Of a stretch of 64,000 nucleotides of DNA, positions 39,701-49,851 are shown one piece after another. A model generated the notes under the pieces. The model was not told where the DNA came from. It did not search any database and was given only the letters and a program-made list of their open reading frames with translations. A program made the translations under genes and the position numbers. The DNA is from Anas platyrhynchos. Its lineage: Eukaryota; Chordata; Aves; Anseriformes; Anatidae. The stretch is taken from assembly GCF_047663525.1 (NCBI RefSeq), contig NC_092621.1, positions 8,490,501 through 8,554,500 of the forward strand. The letters are read 5' to 3'. Position 1 is the stretch's first letter. Each line of letters begins with the position of its first letter.

Positions 39701-42700
39701 TTCAGTGTCTCTCCACTCCATGTGGTGGCTTTAATTTGAGAAAAATGAATCTACTGAATTCATCTGACTGTTCCCATCATGAGCCAGAAAGAGAGAGGCT
39801 GTAAAGATCATGACAGTTAGGAAAGCCTATCTGTCTTCTTAGTTAGTTACATCTTTACCCAACCCAGCTAAGATGGAACATATGATTTATTTCTTTTTAA
39901 AGTTGTTTTTCTGCTTCTCACATAGTTCTCATTTCTCAGTTAATAGAAGCCAGACCAGTCAGGCACCTGAGCAGAGGTCACGCCGTTTACATTAGTCAGC
40001 CACAAAGACAAGACCTTGCGGTGATAACAAGAAATAATGCATCAGGGAATTGCCTTATACCATACATACCAAGTTTATCACCAGCCTCCAGAATTGCAAG
40101 GCCTGAGCCTGATTCTACTTTTCCACTAGCTAAAGTCCATTCACTGGAATTATCTCTGGAGTTAGTGGCAGAAGGGAGAGCAGGACTGAGCTTCATTATC
40201 TGTCCTTGTTTGGCAAGAGTTGGGCACACCGAGTCTTCTCTTGGCTCTCATTACCTTAAAGCCACGTTGTCAGATTGGGCTATAGACACTGCTGGCATCA
40301 AGAGAGAGTCTCAAATAGAGGAATCTTCCTCACAAAGTGGGATTTCATTTCAGACATCAGGGCTGTAGCACCTGTACTGAAATCCCATCATGTTTCAAGT
40401 GGGATTTAGTGTGTCGTGACCTCTGAATATTGTGGCACAAAAAGCACGCAAGCGCACAGAGACCAAGCAGCTCACATAACTGCCTTGTTTGTGCAAGTCA
40501 GATCTGTGCCTTCTGAGGCCTTTCATGCTGGCACGTGGCTGAATGGGTGCTTGTGACCTGATGTCCAGTGACAGAATTGGTCCTCAGAAGGAGACATGTG
40601 CCAAGTCCTGGAGAAAAGGAGGCTCAGGGGTGACTTTATTGCTCTCTACAGGTACCTTAAAGGAGGCTGTAGTGAGGTGGGGGATGGCCTGTTCTACCAC
40701 GTGCCTGGTGACAGGACGAGGGGGAATGGGCTTAAGTTGCACGAGGGGAGGTTTAAGTCAGATGTTAGGAAGAACTTCTTCACCGAAAGGGTTGTTAGGC
40801 ACTGGAACAGGCTGCCCAGGGAAGTGGTGGAGTCACCATCCCTGGAAGTCTTTAAAAGACGTTTAGATGTAGAGCTTAGGGATATGGTTTAGTGGGGACT
40901 GTTAGCGTTAGGTCAGAGGTTGGACTCGATGATCTTGAGGTCTCTTCCAACCTAGAAATTCTGTGATTCTGTGAAGTCTTCAAACATTTGCTCAGGCGTA
41001 CCAACATGTTGCCACACTGTTGAAAATCTGTGTTGGAGTAGGATTCGAGAGGACGTCCTCAGCAGATGGGGTGTATAAGAGGGCAAGCTACCCAGTGCAT
41101 TGTAAATGGGTGTGGCGGTTCCTTGCAGAAAGGACAGCAGCAGGGAAGAGAGTGTTGTGGGGGTGGCTGTAGCTAGCCAGGATGTTTAAGAGCCAGTTTC
41201 AGAGGACTGGGCTAACCACTGCAACACGGGCCTAGTCAGCAGTGCAGTTCTCACGTGCACGGCTCTGAGATGGTGTCAAGAGTACTGCTTCCTCTCCTAT
41301 CCCAGATTATAGCAGATAAAATAAATAAAAGCCTTTGAGTTGAAATTTCCTTGGTCCTGCAGTAGAGCAAGAGCTGATGACCTGGTGTTGTCTGAAAAAA
41401 AAAATAAATAAAAATTCACTATTATGGAGCCTGGCTTGGTTAAGTGTACAGGCCTCTTAGGCATATGCATCTCTTCTACCCACCCTGTTTTAGAAGAGAT
41501 TGAGTAGATTTTTGGAGAAAAAGCAGTACTTCCTCTACTTTCCTGACATTGAATGTAATTAATGGTCAGTCTTATTGCAGATACCCCGATGCCCCTGGGC
41601 TCCATGGTGATTAACAGTATCTCAAAGCTTTGTCGGCTTGGGGGTTCCTCCATGTACGCCCTGCCGAATGCACCATGTCTCGCTGACCTGGAAGATGATT
41701 CAGATGAGGAAGGTAAGGTCCTGTTAACAGGTTGGAATGTGTGCCCTGCCTCATCCCTTTTGCTCTGTTAGGATACTTTCACCATATAGCATGTGGATGT
41801 GGCACCAGAAAAGGTCACTCTATGTAGATGTGGTTTTTATCTCTCTTGGAATCATGGCTGCTATACATCCTACTAGTCCCCTACAGCCTTAAGATGTGGA
41901 CATGTTTTCAGTAAATCTGACAGGTATTGTTAACTCTGCCAGTTGCTAGTATTATTTTTGTACTCTTTTAACAGTCCATCTGTCCTCCTGTTCTGTCTTT
42001 TCCCTTTTTTACATTTGTAACTGAAACCTCCTCCAGTGATTCAACTTGTAAAATCTTTGTGTGCTTATGGTGTTATATCAACAAAAGATAACAGTTTGGT
42101 CTTGGTAGTGAATAGGCAGCTGGATATGCTCTTTGGAATTGGAAAAGCAACTCTGGTAAGTACATTGAAGTGTGAGGTGACACTGGAAAATGTGCAGTTC
42201 CAGACTGCCTGGACATGCTGGGCATCCTGTGATTTGGAGAGGGGAAAGAAAATAAAAAAGAAAAGAAAGCTCAGACCTCTTACAGTCTAACAAGACTGGA
42301 AGAAGTAAGACAAGAACAACGCCAGGTGTCATACCGACTCCTTAAAAAAATTGCTATTTGATTTCACAGTCTTGTTTCTGAATTTCTGTAGCTTTTGTAG
42401 CCTCTAAATGCATCTGAAATTTTCTTTTGTACATTCCAGTTTGTCAACAGTCCTGGTCTTCTATCCATTGTAGAGAAATGGGCCAGATTCTGCTTCCATT
42501 TAGCCACTTGGACTTCCACTGATGGCCTTATAAGGTGCATTGAGAAAAGTTTAAATTCCTGTAAGACTTCTCATCCTGATTTTCACGGATAACTCTTCAG
42601 AAGGGTACAACTCTTGTGTCTCCCTTCTTCTTCAGCAGCATTAAAATTCAAAATCGTATTCCTCAAGAATTTACAGCTCCACAGTCCCAAAATGGTCCTG

Positions 42701-45700
42701 TAGAAAGGCTCTGTGATGGTTTTGTGCCACAAGTTTAATGAGAGTCAGAATCTGTGGCTATTGAGAAGGAGGCAGATGTCACACTGGAATGTATGAAGAA
42801 ATGTATACATCTCCAAGTTCATCAAAGTCTTGTGTCAGCAGAAAAAGAACGGTTCTCTCTGATCTTTCCAGAAAATAAGGATGTAGGGCAAAAAAAGGAG
42901 AGTGGATAGAACACAATAGAGGACTTCAGCAGCAAAGAGGATTCAGGATCCACATGGGGAAAACTTCTCAGTTATATCAATGCATTTGGGTTGACTGCCT
43001 GGAGATTGTGACATTGTGTACTGGAAGAAAAGATAAGGTGCCTGTCAGGAGTGACATCCACAAAGCTGATCCTGTGATCCTGTCTTATGCCAGGGAAGGA
43101 CTTGATGTGTTTTTTTCAGCCATCTGTTTTTGATTCTGTGATTTGTTTTCCTACTGAAGACTTAAAATGTGTCTCTCTTTCCCTGTATCTGGACTTTAAT
43201 CCTTTCAAAGAAGTATAAATATAATGGTTTGCTTTAGTTCTTCTTCAGCTGATTTATAAATAACTACAAAATCAATTGACTTTTTGCAGCTGAGTCAAAG
43301 TCAGTTTTCCAAACGTATTTCAAGAAATGTTTTTTTTTCTGTTTTCAGGTGATGAAGACAAACCGGAGAAGCCACACTTTGATTCTCGTAGTCTTATCTT
43401 TGAATTAGACCCATGCAACGGGAATGGGAAAGTTTGCCTTGTTTATAAGCACGCTAAACCAGGTAAGACTAAAAATAGCAAAGTTTGCCATTTCTTTTTA
43501 CAGATTGTACCTGGAAGCCTCATGTGGAATCATCTTACATTTCTGATCTTTGCAATTTATAGATGAACACTTACTGAGACTTTTTGTCTCTGCTGAACTC
43601 AGTGGCTACACCATAACAATGGCTTAGCTGGAGTTTACATCTTCCCTCCTCTTAATGTTTGAGTCTGAGTTATAACTTAGAATTTCTGTATGCATAGCAT
43701 GCTTGTGTACTGACCCAGGAAAGCAGTCATGTATGACCTGCAAGCAATTATGTTGAAATAATGTGGAGAGCTAGACTTCAGCCACTAACATATTTATGGT
43801 TACTTGCATGTCTTAGAAGAATTTGTTTACATTTTGATGAGAAGGGTGTCTGCTTAGAAGCAAAGGATGAATGACAAAAAGGCCCTCGTCTCATTCAGAC
43901 AGGCTTAGACTGCTTCAGCCACCGTGTAAGTGGATGCAGAGCCTCCAGGTGCTAAGTAGGTCAACATTTGGTGGCAGGAGGTTGAAAAGCAGAGTGAAAG
44001 ACGTAAGCTTGAGCTGTTCCTTCTGAAAGATACGCAGACAGTTGTTTTCAATCAGGGATCAGTGAAACATACAGGTCACTTCTCAAGTAGCTGTCATCTG
44101 TCAAAGTACACAGGTCACTAGGGGTGTGTGCACGTACGTGCATGTACACTGTGTGGGGGTGTGCAGTTGGGGGATACTTGTTCTTAAGAAAAAGGCCTGC
44201 GGTTGTTATCTTGTGTTTTAATTGGGTGTGACTTGAACTCCCAGGGCAGAAACTTCTTACCTGTCATCCTGCTTCCAGAGGTAGTGATTTCAGAACACAC
44301 TGAAAACCTGGATGATCTGAGCAAGGAGAGGCAGCACTGTTTATAAGTGTTGATGTCAGCATGGGAGGTGGTGTGTTTAACTGACAATTTTCAGCACCTC
44401 AGTTTCCCAAGAAAAATCTCTTCTTTTTATGCTAGTAATCTGATGGTGGTTTCTTCAAAAGGTGTTGCCACCAGAGCAGGATTTTATCACCACGGAAGGA
44501 TTTTGTGAAATGTGTTTTTGTTGGCAGTACGTACTCTCCTATGACTTCCGGACTCTGGACTCTATGCTCAGTAATCCAGATGACTGACAATTCGGTTCTT
44601 GTTTTTATTTTGTGGGGCAGATAAAAGTTGGCTGTAATAATGCTTGTAACTTACACTGCAAAGTTGCTGTTGTCCAGGTGTGTTGAATGTAGAGTGTTGG
44701 TCCAGAGTTGCATCTGTTTTACAGCAGGGAAAGTGACTGTAATGGCTGTTGCGTGATTCTGGGAGCAGAACCAAGACCTTTTCAGCCCCCATGCTCTTAA
44801 CCATTAAACCACATTCCCTCTGGATAATCACCTATGTTAGTCAGGGACGCTGTGTTTTAGAAGGTGCAATCTTTCCCATAAGCGTGTTTTGTCTCCCACT
44901 TGACGTTGGGCCAGGGGTTGATCTCCTATCACCTCAAAGCAACAACATAATTTCTTTGGTTGGTTCTAGTTGTCTCCCCAGACACAGAGATATGGTTCCT
45001 GGACAGAGCTCTGTATTGGCATTTCCTCACCAAAACCTTCACAGCCTACTACCGCCTGCTCATCACTCACCTGGGTCTCCCACAGTGGCAGTACGCCTTC
45101 ACCAGCTATGGGGTGAGCCCCCAGGCCAAGGTAAGGATTTACCCTAACCCAGCTTCCACGTTGTGTGAGGTCAGGGAATAGAGCTGGTACTGCTGCAGAG
45201 CACAGCACATACATGTAAGCCTGGGCAATGTCTGTGCACGCTGGCAAGGCCTGGCACGTCTTGGTGAGTGTCTTCCTCTTAATACAGACAAGGCAGCTAT
45301 ATTACCAGCTTGACATTCTCTGCCTCATGGTCTCTGCCTCAGCCCTGTGCGTGCATAGAAACAATTCACTAAAATCATTGCTGACTTCTATCTATCAATG
45401 GCTGCAGAATTTGGCCCTGTGTTCCTGGTGTCTTCCCTGTCATACTGTGCTCTACTTTATTAGTCAGGGCTGGGTGCGTGGTAAATTAGCATGTGTCTGT
45501 GCTCTGCCTTTTCGTAGTTTTCTTGCTAGAACATTTTATTATATTCACAAATCTTGGTGAAATTATTCATATATTCCCTAATCATTTGCAGCCTCTATTA
45601 GTTCAAATCCTCCTAGTATGTTAACCATTATCATTTGTGAGGGTCTTTAAGGATGGTATATTAGAGCCCTTTTCCATTAAGCAATACATGAACAGATTGC

Positions 45701-46672
45701 TGTATGCATTTTGGTATTGATTTTCTGCTTATCTTTTTAAATACTTTACTGAGGATGGTGTCAGAGGGACTTGTGGTACTATAACCCCTACTGTTTCATT
45801 TCCCGACTTTGTCAATGGCAAATTGATAGGAAAAACATTGAGAGATGGGAACTTCAGGGCATAATGGTGTGGGGGGCATATGGGAACAAAAAAGAACAAT
45901 ATTCCAGACATAAAATCAAGCGGACAAGAAACAAACACAAAATCCTTTCTGTAAAGAGTTTAAAACAAAATCAGCAACATTGTATGTGCAGAGAGGGTGG
46001 GAAGCTATTTTTTGGTAAGCGTAACTAACTTTTTTCCATTTTATAAGCACTTTTGCATTCCAGTCTTTTTAATCTTTTCTGCTTCTCTGAACCCAAATGA
46101 AAGTGGTTTAGTTTCATCCCCTCCCTTTTACTTTTCCTCCTGTGGTTTAAGTCAGGAGTTCCTCCTGATAGGAGTTACACTGCAGGAAAGGTAGTTTTAG
46201 GTTTGTGTCTGGTTCTCCTCTTCCCTGCCTGGAATGTGGGACAGCTCCAAGGCTGTAGCTGTGTCTTGCGTATCCTTATCACAGGGCACTCTGCCTTGTC
46301 CTGTAAACTGCTAACTGTTATGTGGTGTATGATTAAAATCAGGGCTCTGGGGTGAAGAGGAACAGGCAGAAAATGTCTAATTGCAGTTTGATTTTTAACC
46401 TCCTCCTTCCCCACCATCCTGTCTTTCAGCAATGGTTTAACATGTATAAACCTATAACCATCAACACAGCTCTCCTCTCTGAAGAAGCTGATTCCTTTGT
46501 GAACAAGCTGGACCCCAACAAGGTATTTAAAAGCAAGAACAAAACTCCAGTGATGAAAAAGAAACCAACGTCCCAGCCAGCAGGGACCCAAAAGAGCCAC
46601 ACTAGCATGACCTCCTCCAAGACATCCTCGCTAGTTGGGAATTCTTCAAAGAAGCGAGACCCCCAGATCTGA
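27676..46672 (+). CDS. TPGS2: TPGS2, tubulin polyglutamylase complex subunit 2 (complete, seven exons)
   Basis: Coding exons are 27676-27745, 31169-31248, 38735-38822, 41581-41712, 43349-43462, 44970-45130 and 46430-46672. They total 888 nt, 295 residues plus stop, against about 300 in human. All introns are GT-AG with matching phases (1,0,1,1,1,0). Diagnostic segments are [13 protein letters not shown] (exon 1), [20 protein letters not shown] (exon 3), [16 protein letters not shown] and [13 protein letters not shown] (exon 6). The C-terminal tail is Lys/Ser/Thr rich. TPGS2 is a non-catalytic subunit of the tubulin polyglutamylase complex with TTLL1, TPGS1, LRRC49 and NICN1. That complex adds glutamate side chains to tubulin at centrioles, cilia and neuronal microtubules. 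The gene appears intact and shares a divergent promoter with KIAA1328. Confidence 0.96.
27798..28339 (+). repeat. CR1 LINE fragment with open C-terminal reverse transcriptase frame
   Basis: Sense-strand CR1 with an unbroken frame of about 155 codons: [60 protein letters not shown] and [13 protein letters not shown]. This is the C-terminal part of the CR1 ORF2 reverse transcriptase. It begins only about 50 bp after the TPGS2 exon 1 donor. The intact frame suggests a relatively recent insertion. Confidence 0.95.
29948..29970 (+). repeat. (ATT)n microsatellite
   Basis: ATT trinucleotide units with one G interruption. Confidence 0.85.
30889..30908 (+). repeat. (TATC)n/(TA)n short repeat
   Basis: Three to four TATC units running into TATATATA. 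Confidence 0.85.
31169..31248 (+). CDS. TPGS2: TPGS2 coding exon 2
   Basis: This 80-nt exon has acceptor CCTTTTAG and donor CAA|GTGAGT, in phase 1 and out phase 0. It encodes [27 protein letters not shown], very close to the mammalian protein. Confidence 0.95.
31249..38734 (+). other. TPGS2 intron 2
   Basis: This 7.5-kb intron contains an open 88-nt segment flanked by splice-like sites (33469-33556, reported separately) and a T-rich run at 37242-37268. Nothing else in it is supported. Confidence 0.75.
37242..37268 (+). repeat. T homopolymer with one C
   Basis: 27-base T-rich run in TPGS2 intron 2. Confidence 0.9.
38735..38822 (+). CDS. TPGS2: TPGS2 coding exon 3
   Basis: This 88-nt exon has acceptor GATTTGCAG and donor G|GTGAGT, in phase 0 and out phase 1. 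It encodes the [17 protein letters not shown] segment, which resembles the core of Smi1/Knr4-type (SUKH) domains. Confidence 0.95.
39470..39485 (+). repeat. (AT)8 microsatellite
   Basis: AT run bounded by TGCA on both sides. Confidence 0.9.
40606..40974 (+). repeat. CR1 LINE 3' fragment
   Basis: Sense-strand CR1 of the same subfamily as 27.8 kb, with an open frame from [20 protein letters not shown] to DVELRDMV. It ends with the typical ATTCTGTGATTCTGTGA. Confidence 0.95.
41581..41712 (+). CDS. TPGS2: TPGS2 coding exon 4
   Basis: This 132-nt exon has acceptor CTTATTGCAG and donor G|GTAAGG. It encodes [23 protein letters not shown] and an acidic run [11 protein letters not shown]. Confidence 0.95.
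41713..43348 (+). other. TPGS2 intron 4
   Basis: This 1.6-kb intron has no recognisable repeat or extra exon. Confidence 0.75.
43349..43462 (+). CDS. TPGS2: TPGS2 coding exon 5
   Basis: This 114-nt exon has acceptor TGTTTTCAG and donor G|GTAAGA. It encodes [20 protein letters not shown] followed by [12 protein letters not shown]. Confidence 0.95.
43463..44969 (+). other. TPGS2 intron 5
   Basis: This 1.5-kb intron contains a MIR-like SINE in antisense orientation near its 3' end and a GT-rich stretch with a 14-bp perfect palindrome at 44129-44142. Confidence 0.75.
44708..44824 (-). repeat. MIR-like ancient SINE with tRNA-derived head
   Basis: The minus strand reads GTGGTTTAATGGTTAAGAGC, ATGGGGGCTGAAAAGG and GTTCTGCTCCCAGAATCAC, then TTTCCCTGCTGTAAAACAGA. 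This follows MIR from its tRNA-like A box to the CTGTAAAA segment. It is not a functional tRNA: it cannot form an acceptor stem and the B box is degenerate. Confidence 0.7.
44970..45130 (+). CDS. TPGS2: TPGS2 coding exon 6
   Basis: This 161-nt exon encodes [20 protein letters not shown] onward to VSPQAK, with donor AAG|GTAAGG. The acceptor at 44969 keeps the same length as the human protein. A second in-frame CCCCAG acceptor 12 nt downstream would drop four residues (VVSP). Confidence 0.93.
45131..46429 (+). other. TPGS2 intron 6
   Basis: This 1.3-kb intron has no recognisable repeat or extra exon. Confidence 0.75.
46430..46672 (+). CDS. TPGS2: TPGS2 coding exon 7 and stop
   Basis: This 80-codon terminal exon follows acceptor TGTCTTTCAG. 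It begins [20 protein letters not shown], includes [18 protein letters not shown] and ends in a basic Ser/Thr-rich tail, KKRDPQI and TGA. The tail differs from mammals, as expected of a disordered C-terminus. Confidence 0.95.
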   Translation, partial: QWFNMYKPITINTALLSEEADSFVNKLDPNKVFKSKNKTPVMKKKPTSQPAGTQKSHTSMTSSKTSSLVGNSSKKRDPQI

Positions 46673-47925
46673 CCCCAACAGCATTTGCAATAAGCTTTGA
46701 TATGCTCTGATGCAGTCTCAGCGATTCAGACCAAGCTCCTTGTGCATGAATAGATGTGCCCATGGAAAACGCACTGCAGTGTTTGCATGAAATATAACCA
46801 CGATGTACTTTGACGTGGGAGGGATGTAGTTCCAGGCAACTCTGAGAAAAACCTTGAGACACTGATTTAATTCCCTTCTGCTACTTGGAGTATGCACTTT
46901 TCAGAGGGCGTGAATAAGCCCTTGATGTCGGTGCTCTGTGGGGAAGCTGTTATTCCTGTGCAACTACAGCAGTGAAATGAAAGTAAATGTAAGTCACTGT
47001 TACTTTAATGGACCACTCATGCTGAATTGCAGCATAAGGACATTTCTGCTGTCTCCTTTGAAAGAAACCTGTCCTGACCTTGCATGCTATGGGAGCAGGC
47101 TGGAACCCACGGAACAAAGAAGTATCTTCCACTTCAGACAGACTCAAACTGCATTTCCCTGTTCTGCTTCCAACTCCTGCTCTGAGATTCACAGCGCAGT
47201 GGGACCTGGGGCTTCCATATCTCTGTGTTGGCCTGGCACTTGCTCTTACAACCCAGACCACTCCTTGGCCTTTGTGCCGTAGCTTTTCAGGTAACAACAC
47301 CCGTGTGGTGTCCTTTCCTTTGAGCAGCCAGAAGCTGCAAGGTCCCTTGTTGCCTTTGCTTTCTGGTGTTGTGGGAGCTGCTCAGCCAGGGCAGCTGCAG
47401 GTGGGTCTGTGGTGTTAGAGTCCTGTAAGCCAGGAGGACCCTCTGGTCTGTTACACATTTGTTTGCAACCTGAGCATTCAGCCTTTGTCACTTGTTAATT
47501 AGGCAGGATCTGACCAGGGGCCACTGAGATCCTGCAGCTCTACAAGCCCCTGATGCTGTTTTCTGTACTGGAAGTTTTCAGGGTAGAACTGCACTTTAAC
47601 CCACTCACTGCTGATTTTCAGTTGCATCTGTTTCCAATACACTTATATGCCATTCTGTCCTCTTAAATATGCTGAAAATGCATGGTAGCAAACAACCCGT
47701 TTTGTGCCTAAGCAGGGAAATAAAAGTCACCATCTCCAACTCAGCTTGGATTATTTAAAGAGCAGCATCTTTTATTTGTGAAGCAGTCATATAATTACAT
47801 ACGACCAAACTACCTCACAGGGATGTTGTGAGGCTTTTGCAAGTGTTTGTATGGCCTTCAGAAAGATGAAGCCGCCCTGTAAGCGCTTAATAGTATTTTA
47901 ATAAAGATTTTAATATTTTCCTCCA
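46673..47925 (+). other. TPGS2: TPGS2 3' untranslated region (inferred) with two poly(A) signals
   Basis: Sequence after the TGA contains AATAAA at 47719-47724 and again at 47900-47905. Transcript ends are expected 10-30 nt after one or both. The second signal lies at the end of a MIR-like SINE tail. The end coordinate is an estimate. Confidence 0.5.
47805..47905 (+). repeat. MIR-like SINE 3' tail in the TPGS2 3'UTR
   Basis: CTACCTCACAGGGATGTTGT then GAGGCTTTTGCAAGTGTTTG and GTAAGCGCTTAATAG resembles the MIR tail (CCTCATAGGGTTGTTGTGAG, AAAGCGCTTAG). It ends in TTTTAATAAAG, the second TPGS2 poly(A) signal. Confidence 0.6.
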
Positions 47926-49509
47926 GAGTGATTAAGTATTTGAAGATGCCTTTGGCAGCACATGCACAAGGATGCACAGTAACAACAGAGTGCAGGCTGG
48001 ATTGGTTTTCTTTTAATGCAGTGCAGAATCTCACACTGAGATAGGTTACAGTGTCTTTTAAGCTGATCCCACCTTGAGCTATTACAGAGTTCCCAGTTTA
48101 TCACATGGATGAGTCTCTTCATCTCTGTGAACTGGTTGTTCTATTTCCATCATGTTCACTGTTCAAAATTTCTGCAGCCATCCAGCCTCACTCTAACATG
48201 TTTTGCTGGCTTCCAGCACTTACCCAGGGACCACTGTCAATGCTCAAAGAGCCTTCCAGGGCTTGCCTAGCAGCTGCCCTCTGCCACCCCCCGGCACAGG
48301 AGAAAAATCCTTTAATGCTCTTCAGCCCTCTTAGGCTGATGTGCACCTTGTGCCAAGTAAAGATCTTTTGGAGCTGCTCTACTAATAAAGGTCAACTCTA
48401 ATGAAGAAACAGAGATGTCAGTACCTACCATCCACCCCCATGTGACAGTAATACAGTAATAGTCCATTTAATAGCGTAATGTGAATGATTGTTAAAGCCA
48501 GTAAGTGCCAGTTTTCATAATTCTGTGCAACAGTGATATTCTGTCATTTCCTACAGTAGAGTCCTGTGTTGTCTTTGTGGTACCCAGCCCTGGAACCACA
48601 GTCATACACTTGATATATGGAACGTACTTGCTTAAGCAGCCCCCAGAAAAGTTAGCCTTATCACCCAGCCTGGGGACAGGCAGCTTCTGATAATGTTTTA
48701 CATTTACTCCAACGATGCTTCAAACTTGCAAGCCTATTTCCTCAGTCAGATGGAGGTGGCAGAATTCATGCAAGGAGCATAGCAGTATCTTCCCATGTTA
48801 TTCTTGCTTTCAGAGTAGACAAAAGGTTTTGCTGGTTTTCTGATTTTTTTTGTTTGTTTTCCCAGTGTTTGGAGATGCTGCCACAGAAGTTGTCTGAATC
48901 GTTTCATAAGTTGGTAGTTGAAGTCTCACTCATCAGTAACACACCTGGTTCCATCACATCAGCATAGCACAAAACATAGCAGCCTGTTCCAGCATGTTAT
49001 ACCAGGATTCAGGAGACCCTGTAATTTACTAATTTGCTAGTGCTTCCTTAGTATTTAGACCAAAAAGAAAACAAATTATTAAAAAAATAAAAAAAAAAGC
49101 CACCAGGTTTCTTTTTCAGACCACCTTTGCTCTTCTCTGTATTCTAACAAACTGGATCATAGATACGGTGGCAGATTTAGCAAACAGAAACAAATCTAAT
49201 CTCCTGATTCATCAATGTAATATCTCCTATCTCTTACAAAAAGAATAGTCCAGATCAAAATTTCTTCAATTAAGTTGTTTCTGCCACTGTGTAGGACTAA
49301 TTTTTAATTCTAACCCTGTTGGATTTTGTATTTTGATTGCTGTGAACTTACAGGTAACTGAAGTCTTGCAGCTGTACTTTTTCTCCAGAATGTGATTTTT
49401 TTTTCTTTTTTTTGGTAGATTTTTGCTCAGGGAGATTGAATAATTTCTTCAGGTCATAGACAGTTCTAGCCTACTCAGGTCTGCCCAGTGTCTTAGAGAC
49501 CCTGTTTGT
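47926..49509. other. Intergenic gap between convergent TPGS2 and AQP7
   Basis: About 1.6 kb with no supported gene. It contains another AATAAA on the plus strand near 48384, a possible late TPGS2 end, and scattered A- and T-rich runs. Confidence 0.6.
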
Positions 49510-49691
49510 CTGGTTAAGCAGAATAGATTTATTGTAAGCTACTCTCTCATTTCTCCACCTGCAGGGTGAGAAACGTGTGTGCTCCAGCAGTGCTGTTGCA
49601 CATCCCTTACCCACATGGTTACCCTTTGGCTGTCAGTGCGTGTGTCCACCTCGACTTCGCTGTCAGACCCTTTCCTGGGAGCATGTGGCCA
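49510..49691 (-). other. AQP7: AQP7 3' untranslated region (inferred)
   Basis: On the minus strand the stop codon is followed about 160 nt later by AATAAA (plus-strand TTTATT at 49528-49533). This gives a short 3'UTR. The end point is an estimate. Confidence 0.5.
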
Positions 49692-49851
49692 TCACAGCGT
49701 AGAAGTCTCTATAGCTGGCTGTCCTTTCTCATTTCCACTTTCTGGGACAGATTGATTGTGAACATCAATGAATAGTTTGTAGACTAAACTACCAACAAGG
49801 CTTCCCAGTGTTGGAGCTACGACTGGGATCCACCACCAGTAATTTCCAGCC
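49692..49851 (-). CDS. AQP7: AQP7 coding exon 7 and stop
   Basis: The exon follows acceptor TTGTTTCAG and encodes AGNYWWWIPVVAPTLGSLVG, helix 6, then a short hydrophilic tail ending ETSTL and a stop. The tail is shorter than in human AQP7. The final TSTL resembles a class I PDZ ligand (S/T-x-hydrophobic), which is inference only. Confidence 0.94.

Larger units (their letters stand above)
38823..41580 (+). other. TPGS2 intron 3
   Basis: This 2.8-kb intron contains an (AT)n run at 39470 and a CR1 tail at 40.6-40.97 kb in sense orientation. Confidence 0.75.

Noticed and set aside
44129..44142. 14-bp perfect palindrome TGCACGTACGTGCA
   Set aside because: It lies in a GT/CA-rich stretch where such palindromes arise readily, and no function is suggested.
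44740..44824. tRNA gene on the minus strand
   Set aside because: It has an A-box-like head but no proper acceptor stem, a degenerate B box and a MIR-type downstream segment, so it is a SINE remnant.
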